64,000 nt of DNA. It comes from Ignelater luminosus (lineage: Eukaryota > Arthropoda > Insecta > Coleoptera > Elateridae). The DNA lies in assembly GCA_011009095.1 (NCBI GenBank), contig VTPC01003380.1:34916-98915 (forward strand), in the 5' to 3' direction. The notes beneath the pieces are model-generated. The model was not told the DNA's origin. It did not search any database and was given only the letters and a program-made list of their open reading frames with translations. The position numbers and the translations under genes were made by a program. Within the stretch, counting starts at the first letter, position 1, and every line of letters starts with the position of its first letter. Shown one piece after another: positions 45,190-56,404 of this stretch.

Positions 45190-46240
45190 CTTTAAGAATT
45201 TAAAGAAATATTGATCTCAACAAGAAACAAAAGGACAAGATCCGTTGCAATAATAGTTAGGAAATATTAAAATCTAATCACAAAAGCAGAAATCGACCCA
45301 AAAGCTTGAGGAAAACTAATTTTACTCTAAATTGGTTAATTTAGACTAAAACGACAAGAATAGAAAAAGTACAGCAAACTTTTTAATTTCAGTAGTTAAG
45401 CCCATGGCTATCCATAATTATGGAAAGATGGAAGTTGCGTACAAAGAAAGAAAAATGATCACTGTAAAACCAAGCACACTGTATATTGATTTTGCTCAAA
45501 CTCGCCATGTAAATTGAACTGAGAGAGATGAGACGTCTTGCTTTACTTTAGAAACACTCTGATGTAACTGTTTCGATAACCAAGAGATCTGAAAAACAAT
45601 CTAACACTTTAGACAGAACAGAAAAAACATTGTTGTTTGGGAGAACATAACTGCTTTGGAAAGGACTTCCGTCTCGATTTCCTGGCAATGAAAAGTCGAA
45701 CGAAAGTCGTTATTTCGATACAATTTTGACATATTTTGACGGCCGCCTTTATGATATTGTAGAATTGACGATAACAAGAATCAATACCTGAAAACTCGCA
45801 TCATTTCAAGTCTTTTGATATCGATAAGTTCAGAATTCTTTTTGAAAGCGTTATAATATGCAAAAGGCAAACTGAGTAAATAACAATGGCTGAGAACCAT
45901 ATAGTTGAACTTGCATTGGATGTATCTATACTGAATATTAAGAAACTTTTCGTTCTCTGATATTTTAAAAATTTGATAAAGCTAAAGCTGTCGTGGCTCC
46001 GCTCCACTCGACTGAGCCACTTCTGTAGGACCGTTTTAGTCTGCTGCTCAGCATACGAAATCGTCAGATCTCAAGATTTCTTCTGCCATTTTATAATCTC
46101 ACGATTTTATTTATATTTATTTATAATCACACAGTCTCTCACGATTTCCCAACAAAATCTTACGGTATACACGTGGCAACTCTGACAGACCGGCCTCCTC
46201 GCGCTACAATGCTCACGTTCTTTTGACTTTCTTAAGGTAC
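45190..46240. other. Intron sequence, nothing recognised
   Basis: No family assigned. ORFs at 45801-46007 and 45973-46185 have no recognisable domain. Confidence 0.4.
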
Positions 46241-46249
46241 AAACGGATG

Positions 46250-46470
46250 TGGCCGCCTGAAGCGACTACCATTTTGTTTCTAAACTGTTCAGGCTTCGCC
46301 GTCTCTTAACCTTCTTAATATAGTTTACACAATAGGGGCTGGACTATGCCATAAAACGGACCACCTTCTGTGGCTCAAGGTCGGCCTTGGTCTTCAACTG
46401 ACCTTCTTCAGAAAGTTAAATATAAACATGGGTCTGCCTGTGCCAGCATTAGGGTTAACCTTCTTAAGAG
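46250..46470 (+). repeat. Satellite S array, outlying left part
   Basis: Contains the monomer landmark TTAACCTTCTTAA at 46307 and 46455 and a diverged CTGACCTTCTTCAGAAAG at 46398, with GGCTCAAGGTCGG (46373). It is separated from the main array by a mariner relic and the 90-bp repeat. Confidence 0.75.
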
Positions 46471-46779
46471 GACTAATTAGATAACAAATTTTTTCCTTTC
46501 TTTCCTTCTGGAAGATTGGCGCATGCATCGTTTCACGCTGCTAATATCTGGACGACGCGTAGTTGGCAAATCTTCGTCCGTTCAACTAGATCTTAATTGA
46601 AGGAAACAATTTTCTCAAGATAGTTTTGTATCGTGCAGTATAGTGATGAAAATTCCAAGTGGCGAGCCGCGATCTTGAACGTATCGCTTTGAGCTTGAGT
46701 ACCATGAGACTGACTGTTTTATGAGCTTCCAGCACTATTTGGATTTTTGGTTCTATATCCCTAAATTATTAAAAAATAC

Positions 46780-47160
46780 AGTTACAATCTTTTTTTCTCA
46801 CTGATCACGATTTGTAAACTTGCATCAGCCTATTTTCATCTTCAAAGACCCACACTTGTTTTTGCTTTAGATGACAGATCATGATAATACAGCCAGGTTT
46901 CGTTTCCTGTAGCAATTCTGTTTACATCACAAGATGTCCCAGATTGAAACATGTTTGGAATTTTCTTTACATCAGTCTGAGCCTTTAGTTATGGTCTCCT
47001 CTATTTGTTGATTTTCTTGCAGTGGTTTTTTTAACTGTTGCTATGTTCTCTGCTTTAGAAGGCCATCTCGAGTGTGAGTCGTCCTCAAGGCTAGAGTTTG
47101 CTGACTGTACCACAATTATGCAATGTGGGCAATCATCTTTCAGTAATTTTTCATTTCTTC
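46780..47160 (-). mobile_element. mariner-type transposase relic
   Basis: On the - strand, SLEDDSHSRWPSKAENIATV matches the mariner/Tc1 linker (SIEDDPRSGRPSxxxxxENV). Further on NRIATGNETWLYYHDLSSKA, with KTSVWVFEDE in a shifted frame, matches the first catalytic block (RIVTGDETWxxxYDPExKxQSxxWxxxxE); the first catalytic Asp is changed to Asn. Stops and frameshifts are frequent. The relic splits satellite array S and may have inserted into it. Confidence 0.7.
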
Positions 47161-47290
47161 AAAATTATAACAAATTACAACGCAACTGATATTCTTTCGT
47201 TGATTTTCAGAGTGTTACTACCTTTGACTTCTACTCCACTACAACATGATTTGCTGTTATAACCTGTATGGACTTGTTCCCGGTTGTATT

Positions 47291-47380
47291 GGATATTTCT
47301 TTGAATAAATTATATTGAGATCAGCCTACCGCAGGTTTTTGTTAATAACAAAGGACAGATTTCTACTCTTCCTTTCACAA
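47291..47380. repeat. 90-bp near-identical repeat, right copy
   Basis: Partner of 45091-45180, exactly 2,200 bp away and in the same orientation. The bases on either side differ between the two copies apart from one T on the left. Confidence 0.9.
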
Positions 47381-47399
47381 CTTGCGTAGTGATCTATTA

Positions 47400-49035
47400 C
47401 AGACACAAACCGTGCTATTCTACATCTATGCGGTGATCCAAGGTTGAGTTTTGCTCTCTGATTACCTTCTTCAAAGTATGACATTCAACGAGCAACCTCC
47501 GGTTTTGCTTCACTTCTATTAACCTTCTTCAAAAAGCTATAAATGCGTGCAGTGCCGTGTTACGCCAAAGAGATCTGGCTGCGTCTTCTATTAACCTTTT
47601 TACAAGAGCTAAATCCGAATACTAGTCGAGCTATGTTATGTCATGCAACAAGCAGCCTCTGTTGGCTCAAGGTCGGATTTCACTCTTCATTAACTTTCTT
47701 AAAAGAGCTAAAAACAAACATGGGATGTTTTATGCCATACAGAAGGGTCACTTCCTGTATTTATGGTCTTTTAGTTTTCTTGATTGAGCTAAATTCAAAC
47801 ACGGATCAAGCTGTACCATAAAACGAGCTCTATCTGGTGGCCCAAGGTCGGGCTTAGTCCTTCATTAACCTTCTTAAAACTGCTAAATACGAACACTAGC
47901 TGTTTTATGCCATACAGGAGGGCTACCACTGGTGTCCATGTTCAGGCTTCGCTCTCTTTAATCTTCTTGATTGAGCGAAATCCAAACAAGAGTCGAGCTA
48001 TACCCTAAAACGAGCTGAGAAGTGTACGAAGGTCCTTCATCCTTCATTAACCTTCTTAAAACTACTAAATACGAACACTAGCTGTTTTATGCCATACAGG
48101 AGGGCACCTTCGGTATCCATGGTCTTTTAATCTCCTTAATTGAGCTAGATCCAAACACGAGTTAAGCTGCACTACAAAACGAGCTATGTCAGGTGAACCA
48201 TGGCCTTTCATTAATTTTCTTAAAAGAGCTAGATACGAACACGGGTTTGAATGCCAAGCAACGAGCCGCCTATGAAGGCTCAAAGTCAAGCTATGCCTTT
48301 AATTAATTTTTTTAGAAGAGCTAGATTTGAACATAGGCTATGTCATACTAGGAGTCACCTGCAGTGGCGCAAAATCAGGCTTTGCTTTTCATTTACGTTT
48401 TTAAAAGAGCTAAATACGTACATGGATCGTACTGTACCATAGAAAGGGGCTACTGCGGTGACTCAAGTTTTGGCTTTGCTCTTCATTAACCCTCTTAAGA
48501 GTTGGATCCGAATACGGGTTGGACTATGCCATACAAGAAGCCACCTGTGGTGGCCCAAGGTCAAGCTTCGCCCCTCTTTAATCTTCTTGATTGAGCTAAA
48601 TCCAAACACGAGTCAATCTATACCATAAAACGTGCTATGTCTGATGGCCTAAGGTCGGGCTTAACCCTTCATAAACTTTCTTAAAACTGCTAAATACGAA
48701 CACGGGCTGTTCTATGCCATACAGGAGGGTCACCTCCGGTGTCCATGGTTGTGCTTTCCCCTTCTATTATCTTCTTGATTGAGTTAAATACAAACGCGAG
48801 TCGAGCTATACCCTAAAACGAGCTATGTCAAGTGGCCCTACAAAAAGGGCCACCTCCAGTATCTCAAGGTCGGATCACGCTCTCCATTAACCTTCTTGAA
48901 AGAACTAAATATGAGCATGATTCTGCTATAGCATAAAAAGAGATCACTTCCAGTGATCCAAGGTTATTAGGCTTTGCTCTTCATTATCCTTTTTAAAGAT
49001 AGCTAAATACGAACATGGATCGGCCTGCTACGGTC
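47400..49035 (+). repeat. Satellite S array, + orientation
   Basis: About 18 diverged monomers of roughly 85-100 bp. The landmark is TTAACCTTCTTAAAAGAGCT followed by AAATACGAACACGGGTCGAG, TATGCCATAAAACGAGC, CACCTGCGGTGGCCCAAGG and TCGGGCTTCGCTCTTCA. Landmarks occur near 47518, 47590, 47692, 47865, 47960, 48043, 48130, 48213, 48301, 48486, 48575, 48670, 48765, 48886 and 48985. Monomers with TAAAACTGCTAAATACGAAC (47876, 48055, 48680) alternate with others of the type TCTTGATTGAGC, suggesting a dimer unit of about 180 bp. The ORFs in this stretch are by-products. Confidence 0.85.
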
Positions 49036-49039
49036 CAAA

Positions 49040-50035
49040 TTTGCATTCTGTATTCAACTGTAGTAGATATAATAATTACTAAATGAAAAAATACTTTGCG
49101 TTGGCGTATCAATCAGTAAAAGATTCTGTATTCGGCTAATGCCTAGATTGACCAGCGACATTCTTAATATCCTGATAAGCACACCTTGCAAAACACTCTC
49201 CGAGATTATCTGGTCCAGATTCCTTGTAGTATTTTGAAAACTAGGAAAGAAAATAAAGTATAATTAAAAGAAAAGCACCGAAACTCTTAATGTCTTAGTA
49301 CACTCTGAATTTATCTTTGTCTCAGTTTTTATTAATTGTACAAACTGAAAGATAACACAATATTATTATTACTTCTAAAATTATCCAAAATTTACAAAGC
49401 TGATTCTAAATTTGAAAATTAGGTATAATAAACAGAAACTACACAAATTTAAAATTATCTACTTCAGAGAAAAGCAACAAAGAGAATTATTTTTGAATTT
49501 GTTAGTTTTATCCAGTTTTATGTCCAAAAACAGTTCATTTACTTGCCAAATACTTCTGTTTTTAATTTTCATATTTCGTCTAGCAATAAGCAATAAATGC
49601 TCGTGTTTGTGTTATCTCTCAGATAACTTTTAATTAACAAAAATGGAAATGTTACTATATAACGATAATAGCAAAACAGAAACGCGTGTACTTCATAATA
49701 TAGAAATGAGGAAATATGTATGCTGTATAAAAAACAAACTAATTAACTCACTTATATAAATAACAATTTAAATATTTGTAAAAGATAACAGTACATAATT
49801 TATTAATTATCAAAGAAAAAATTCCATAAAATTGTGCACCTGTAACTTGCTGTTCTTTTTAATGATTGCTATTTAATTATTATATTGAATTAAGAAGTGA
49901 GGTTACGTTTTAAAACTGGAACTTTTTATGTCAAGGATAATCATGGTAACCAGGTCAAAAAATTATTTTGGTGAAGTTTATTTTTACAATCGTAAGAAAT
50001 ACAGTAAGAATAATTTTAAAAATGGTTTTCAATAA
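49040..50035. other. Intron sequence, nothing recognised
   Basis: Very AT-rich between the satellite and the tRNA gene. Confidence 0.45.
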
Positions 50036-50037
50036 TT

Positions 50038-50046
50038 AAAAAAAAA
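50038..50046 (-). terminator. Pol III terminator of the tRNA-Pro gene
   Basis: Nine A in a row on the + strand is a run of nine T on the - strand, starting four bases after the end of the tRNA. Four or more T are enough for RNA polymerase III to stop. Confidence 0.85.
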
Positions 50047-50050
50047 GAAC

Positions 50051-50122
50051 GGGCTCGTCCGGGATTTGAACCCGGGACCTCTCGCACCCAAAGCGAGAAT
50101 CATACCCCTAGACCAACGAGCC
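50051..50122 (-). tRNA. tRNA-Pro (anticodon TGG)
   Basis: The - strand gives a 72-base cloverleaf. It has a 7-bp acceptor stem (GGCTCGT with ACGAGCC, one unpaired base after it), a D arm with the A box TGGTCTAGGGG, an anticodon arm TCGCTTTGGGTGCGA with TGG at the right place, and a T arm CCGGGTTCAAATCCCGG containing the B box. No intron and no CCA is encoded, as usual in eukaryotes. All stems pair fully, so unlike the SINE heads this is very likely a working gene. It sits in intron 1 of the transporter, transcribed by Pol III in the opposite direction. Confidence 0.95.
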
Positions 50123-50129
50123 AACATGC

Positions 50130-52345
50130 TGAACTATCTTGCTATACAGCTGGAGAACTGGGGCGTGTTGTAATTGAAATTGTGAAATTAATTATTTGAT
50201 TACAGTGATACAAGTTACATTTTAGTTTCTTCGTTTCAAAATTTAAGCTTTACCATAATAAAATTTAAAAATCAAGTTCTTAGCAATAATAGAATATGTT
50301 ATTTATTACTTATAATAAATATTTTTTATACTTTAGAAAATTGATGATAAAAATTTTTAATCAAATTCTCAAGGGGGCGAGAGCATTTATCTAAGCTGAT
50401 AGTCAACAAATTGTCAGATTTCTTAGTTTTCGATTACAAATCTATCCCATGCAAAATAACTTGCCTTCAATAAACATTGAACTTATAGGTAGGTGAAGGC
50501 CAATCGCGTGTTTCAAAATGCCAGCACGTCACCGACATTTGAAATTTCAGTTTTAACGTTTAATGATTAAATAATTTTATTTTATACTTACAATACTACA
50601 AAATTCAGAGAGTAACGCTCGACGTCGCGACGCCTATAGTTGCTATGGAATGGGGACAAATGCAAGGCGTAAATAACTGATCCGGCATCGGTCGCGTGCA
50701 TTGTACTCGTGCCAGTACATGTGCGGGATTTAAAAGAGATTTAGGAAGACAATAAAGTTAGAACATCTAAATTATTTATAATTTTGTTTAAATTACATGC
50801 AAAATCCCGTTTTTCTGTGAACTTCCCTTTGGTCCCTAGATTATAATTAATTTGCATTACCTAGAGGCAGTAATTAGTGTTCTTGTCTCTGTGCTCCGTT
50901 TTCTATTCATTAAAAGTTATCTGCTAAGGAAAAGGCTTAAACAACAGTCTTCCAAGTACCATCCAGATAGAATTTAATTATTTACCTGGCGCTTTGTAAC
51001 TTTTAATAAGTGAATTTAAAATGAGGAAGAAGAGCTGTTAGTTTATTTAAATCTCTAAAATAGAATTTTACAATTTTAATTAGTTTATGAATATACATAT
51101 ACAGAAGATTGTTAAGGGACTAGAATTTTATAACTTGTTATTGTAATTTCTTCTTATCGCAAATGTGTGTTTGCTTTTACGTCATTATCATTTTAGAATA
51201 AATTAAAAATGCAGTACAGTTATTTTAAAAGTTGTTTATACACCAAGGGACTAAAATGGGATGTTAATTAACGAATTTTAGTCCCGTTTATTAATTTATA
51301 TAAAATTATTTATTAGTTTACAGTTTTGTATTACAGTTTACATCACAAAAAAGCTTGTCAATCACCTCCACATGGTTCAAGATTAAAATTGTTAGTCAAA
51401 TTTGTAACAGTATTCAGGTATCGCGTTTGGCGCCAAATATGAAATTTCAAATCAAATTTTTTTAACCTGTATTAGTGAGCTATATTATTTATTAAAAATA
51501 ATTAAATAATGGCAATTCTGTTTTAAAGCATGTTGAGTCGTATCGGATATTCTTCTTTGATAACCAATTTATAATCTCACCTTTAGACCAAAATGATGGA
51601 GATTGTTTTTCCATTAAAACTCACCATTTATTTCACCGTGATAGTCTTCCTTCGACAAAACCTGATTTACTTCCAGCATGCACAACATGTAGCGTTTTTA
51701 AATTTTCCAAATACCTTTTTAAAAATTGCAAATGCATAAAGGCAATTTCTGCGTTTTTTACTAAAACTTGACGATTGTCATCTTTCTTAAACTTAAAAGC
51801 AATTTCATGTAATGTTCAGTTTACAGTGCTGTTACTTAAATTGATATTGTAATTTTAAGTTCATTGTTTAAGATTTGAACTGTAACATGCTTTTCTGAAA
51901 GCAAAATAAATAATTTAGATTGTAGAGATTACTGCTATGTTTTCAAAAAATTCTTGAGGTTCCCACATTTTAAAAAACCAAAAAAAGAAATAAAAGACAA
52001 CCTTTTTAAGAATATCACTGTTTTACTTTTTGCAAAGTATCGTTTCATTCTTAATACATTTTCAAGATTAATTTTTATCGAACATTTTAAAAACTTCTGA
52101 AGTTGTTAACTTTCTTAATTTATCATTATGAAGAACTTAAATTGCTTATGTCACAAGAGGAGCAGTTGGCATTTTTGGAAGAATTTAAACAAAAATTTAA
52201 CATTATAAGAATTAGTTTGAACGATCATTTTAATAACAATTTTCTTTTGTTGGGTTAAATTTCGGAACCTTCAGAATTAATTCAAAGTTTAATTCTCAAT
52301 GTTTAATCGTTATGAACTACATTCATCTAATTCGAATTATCAGTA
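50130..52345. other. Intron sequence, nothing recognised
   Basis: AT-rich. A slightly GC-richer patch at 50615-50730 (GCTCGACGTCGCGACGCC) has no recognisable content. Confidence 0.4.
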
Positions 52346-52350
52346 TAAAC

Positions 52351-52510
52351 CAGGGCCGGCGCTAGGGTATTTGGCGCCTATGACAAAATTTTTTAAAGTT
52401 CGTTAGTGTGCTAATAAGGGTTGTGTATGGTGCGTTTAATGTCAGTCTCAGTTATCTTATTAGACAAGGCTCAGCACCTATGCTAAATTATCTTATTTGT
52501 ACATCTTTAC
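52351..52510 (+). mobile_element. hAT-like non-autonomous element fragment, CAGGGCCGGCGC end
   Basis: Starts CAGGGCCGGCGCTAGGGTAT. It shares an ordered set of words with 53372-53515: GGCGCTAGGGT versus GGCGTTAGGGT, GGTGCGTTTAATGTCAGT versus GGTGCCTTTAATGGCAGT, and CACCTATGCTAAATT versus CGCCTACGCTAAGTT. No matching right end is present within reach. Confidence 0.5.
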
Positions 52511-52519
52511 GTCCACCTT

Positions 52520-53365
52520 CATTGCACTCACTTCATTTGTTCGCAGCTTCGCGACACCATGGAACCACCGCAGGTGACTTAGTCAGTCTACTCTGGCATT
52601 CTAGGTTGTAGGTTGTACCATCGGACTTCGTTTTCCATGCATCAATTCATCTGCAGTTGTTCACTACTTCATTAGCCGGAGTTGTCTTGGTTGCCTTCAG
52701 GACCCGTTTTGTCTCCGCTATTTGCTCTCCTGCTTTATACTTCTTTTGACATTTTTGAAAAAAAATCAAACTAGATCTACGGCTAAGCCGACTAAAATGA
52801 CAAAGCTAATCTGGTCGATCATTATAATTGGAGATGTGTCTCAGGACGCATTTCATAGATTTATCGCTGTTTTCATTTTATATTCTTACAGAAAATCTTG
52901 ATTAAATTTGATTTCTACCTGCAATGGGGCTTCATTTCGTCCATTTGAACTTCATCGGTTCCCTTCGTTAAAAGGATTAAAGTCTGCTTTCCACTAAGTT
53001 GTCTGCAATAACCCACTAGCCTGCACAAGTAAATCCTTGTGGATATACTAGTGTATTTAATGCTCCTTCGCCGACGGGCAGCTTGGCTAGTTTTCTTGTG
53101 TAAATTTCTTTGAGGAAGCCAATTTGGTTGAGGGTCACGCTTTTTGCTCTTCACCAGATCACCATCAGTGGTCTATTAGCTTAATTAATTAGAATTGCCT
53201 TTTGTACTCTGTAAGAAAATTTCATTCCCTCTATCTCTCTGTTTATTCTTTTAGTGGCTTTGTTACTCTTACTTTTTAGACATTCTCGTAAAACTAATCT
53301 GATTGAAAGTTGGATTTACTCTACGTCAAACAACCTGCAGTGATCCACTAATCTTGACTATCGTA
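52520..53365. other. Unassigned, moderately GC-rich
   Basis: Between two copies of the hAT-like fragment. An ORF on the - strand (52915-53154) is rich in Lys/Arg (KKRDPQPNWLPQRN) and may be LINE-derived, but no motif is firm. Confidence 0.25.
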
Positions 53366-53371
53366 GCATGG

Positions 53372-53515
53372 CTGGCGTTAGGGTGTTCGGCGTCTAACCT
53401 AAGGCAAAATCTCTTAAGGCGCCGCGCCGCTTGGTAAACGGGGTGGTGCCTTTAATGGCAGTTTTAATTTTCACTGTGACGCCTACGCTAAGTTGCATCA
53501 TTTGCATACCCTTAT
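53372..53515 (+). mobile_element. Second hAT-like fragment
   Basis: See 52351. It also shares AAATCTCTTAAGGCG with the small fragment at 5889. Confidence 0.45.
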
Positions 53516-53829
53516 TTAACATACTTATTGAACACAGAAATATTAATTTAAATCAATTCTAACGGTTCATTCTTCATAATGACGCGAAGTCTTCTTTTAA
53601 CACTTTTCATCAGCTCTTCGACGGTGGAAGAATTTATTTCTGCTAACTTTTAAAAAATTCTACTCCTCAATTTGCGTTTTTCCTTCGTTATCATAATTTT
53701 CCTCAAAAGAATTGCCCAAAGATATTTGAAGGATTATGAGAGGTTGAGGTTCAAGATCTTTCATGCGGTTACCCCAACAAGGAAATTGAGTTTTCTAGCC
53801 TGAACTGACCTCACTTTCGTACGGAAATC

Positions 53830-54235
53830 AGGTAGGTTCAGGCAGCGAACAGAGGAAAGAATAGTAAATAGTCCAGAAAGTGGAAGGACGTTTCTTCCTG
53901 TACACCTATAAGGTGTAGTCGCTCATCAGGACCCTCATACCTATTAGGTAAAATCGGTTATATGGTCTTTTGCCTGGCGATAGCCACTGCTTCTTAGCTA
54001 TAGCTTGCTTTTTGAGTTTTTAAGCCTATGCGGTCAGGGTTAACGATATCTGTTGCCTTGATATTTCTAGAAAGGGTTCTGGTCCTAAGCAGGTATCCTC
54101 TGGCGAGTTCATTCGCCTTCTCGTTATTGTAGATCCAGCTGTGGCTAGGAACCCAGACGAGAGTAATTTTCTTTGCTGTGGCAAGCTCTTCCAAATGCAC
54201 TCGTTCATAAGAGAATTTTATATCTTGGCGCTCAG
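53830..54235 (-). mobile_element. R1-like LINE fragment, RNase H and tail
   Basis: On the - strand, KKITLVWVPSHSWIYNNEKA followed by NELARG is a clear RNase H motif (VWVPGHSGIxGNExADxLAR), then LGPEPFLEISRQQ in a second frame. After a gap, RLHLIGVQEETSFHFLD resembles the zinc-knuckle tail (LHxIGxxxxxxCRxCxxxxETxxHxLxxC) with its cysteines lost. It shares the PFLEIS-type tail with the fragments at 13700 and 21870, so all three are from related elements. Confidence 0.7.
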
Positions 54236-54299
54236 ATTGCTGTTAATGGAGGCCCATCAAGTAAATCTTTTGATTTTAAACTATTTTCGTTCCGGGGCT

Positions 54300-56400
54300 G
54301 AATAGATTCTGGTTAACTTGACTACCAGCTGTGGTTATTTTAACGGTAGAAAGACTAACTGTAATCAAACATTATTAGTGAGGCAGTAACATAATTATAA
54401 TTTCATGATTACCACCTCTTGAACGACAGATAATGGTAGAATTGATCCCCCATTTTCTTTTTCTGTGTTCAAAATATATTAAGGAATTTAAAAGCAACCG
54501 CTCTCCTTGAGTACGTAATGTTTTCCTTTTTACAGCCATTACAAATTAAACACGCAATAAAGCAATGCGTAAAACTTAGTTTTAAAAAGAACTGTTTTTA
54601 TTTACTTTGATTGAAAACTAATAAACTAAAAGAGTAATCCACAAGCGCAGGTGAATATTAAGAAACGATGACGTTTTAGTAACTACACTACTAATTTGAG
54701 GAACTAAATGCAAATGGCAACAGCACTGATTTTTATCTCTGTCTGTTGACGTCAAGCTTTTCTTTTGTAACTCCAACACTAGGTTTTGAATTGTTTTTCC
54801 ATTTGATGTTCCTAGTATGACGACAAGGTTTCGAGTTTGCTCAAACTCATTATGTAAATTACACTAAAAGAGAGAAAACATCTTGCTAAACTTGATTTTG
54901 ATAACATAAGCTCTTCTAAGGATATTCAGAAGAGCCTGCCCTTTTTTACTTTACGAACATCCTGTATAATCACCAGGAAAGCCACGCATTCTCCTGATAC
55001 CTAAAATGCAGCAGTTGTCCTCATTTCCAGCGTCTAATAATAGTGACACTTCCTTTAAATCTTTTGCATAAAAGATATTTCCCTTTAGTGCTTTTAGGAT
55101 TCCTCCTCTTATTTCCATTTGAAACTCGTCTTTAGTGTAAACGTGTCGCTTAAAGTTCACAAAGGTACTGCGGATGCGACATAACGAATATTTAAACGCT
55201 TTACTTAAACCGTAAAGTCACCTACATTATATATCCAGCACACACGAAGTGGTTTGATTATTTGCCATACAATGGAGATACGGGAAGAAAAATCACCTAA
55301 AGATGACGTTTATGTTTAGCATTAAAGGTATTATAGGGGTGTTTAGCATTATTTTCGCATCGAGCCTCTCGAAAATGGTTTCGTTTCCTTTAGCGATCGA
55401 GAACTTGTGAGAATGGTCTACGTTTATTATCTTTTATGATTTTGTTTTTTTGTCAAAACAAAAAGTCAGAGAAATACAATATTTTATTTAATTTTACTTT
55501 CTTATTTAATTGCAGGATTTACAATATACATGGTGTTCCATATTTTAAAATTATTACTTCTTTGCTACTAATAAAATTACAACAATATTGTTTTGTAAAA
55601 TGATACCTCGTATTTTTAGTAGAATTAGTTTTTTATTTTTAAAGTTCACTTCCCTAAGGAATTCGGATAGTACTCATAAATTTGCACTAAACCTTAGTAA
55701 CGCTGTTACCCTATCTTGGAACTTTATGAGCACGACCATTTTGTTATACTAAGAAAAACCTGCAGTATACTAAGTTAAAGGTCTCACAGGTACAAAATTC
55801 GATTCATGTGTTTTATTTAATTTTTATTCATATCAAGAACTTCTATTTTATTTTACTACGTACGCTTTATCTTGACTAATTTTAAAAGGTACGTAAAAGA
55901 ATTTTGACCTAATTAAATCAAAAACCACATTTTGTTTCGCTAATAAGAAGATAATGCAAAAACTTAAAAAAAAGAGTTAATAATATACAATGCTTCCTTG
56001 AGCTCGAATTACAACTTCCATTTGTGTTGACCCAGTTCGATTTCTTCCCATTCTTGAACTACTGCTGCATTTAACCCTCCCAAGTTGGAAGGGGCAGGAA
56101 TTCTGGATCGAACTCGTCTTTCCGCCATGTCTCAAACATGTCACTGGAGAACGTAGCACGATATTTTTCCTTGCAAAGCATAAAGGGCCTAACTCGAAAG
56201 ATTAACAAAGCTTAGGGGATCCCTGAATTCTTTGCACTGAAATCTATTTGTATGCCAAGCAAGAAAGCCCTAACTTTGAAAATGAGTGATACAGACCAAT
56301 TTTTAAACTTCTCTATACTACACAAATCTAAAGAAAGCCAAACACGTTTCGCTCATTACCTCAAAACTTTGATTTTTAGAGTTACGGCCTTTTTGCCTTT
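54300..56400. other. Intron sequence, little recognised
   Basis: AT-rich. A - strand ORF at 54951-55160 (FKRHVYTKDEFQMEIRGGIL) loosely resembles the C-terminal end of DDE_3 transposases (VFxTxxxxxxELxxRIxxA) and is next to ACATCCTGTATA, but this is not firm. Nothing else was recognised. Confidence 0.35.
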
Positions 56401-56404
56401 GAAT

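Noticed and set aside
47400-49035. CRISPR-like array of direct repeats
   Set aside because: Units are 85-100 bp, diverged along their full length, with no constant repeat and unique spacer pattern, and the sequence is plainly eukaryotic.
54951-55160. DDE_3 transposase C-terminus on the - strand
   Set aside because: The resemblance (FKRHVYTKDEFQMEIRGGIL) is loose and no catalytic block lies upstream of it on that strand, so no feature was claimed beyond a mention.
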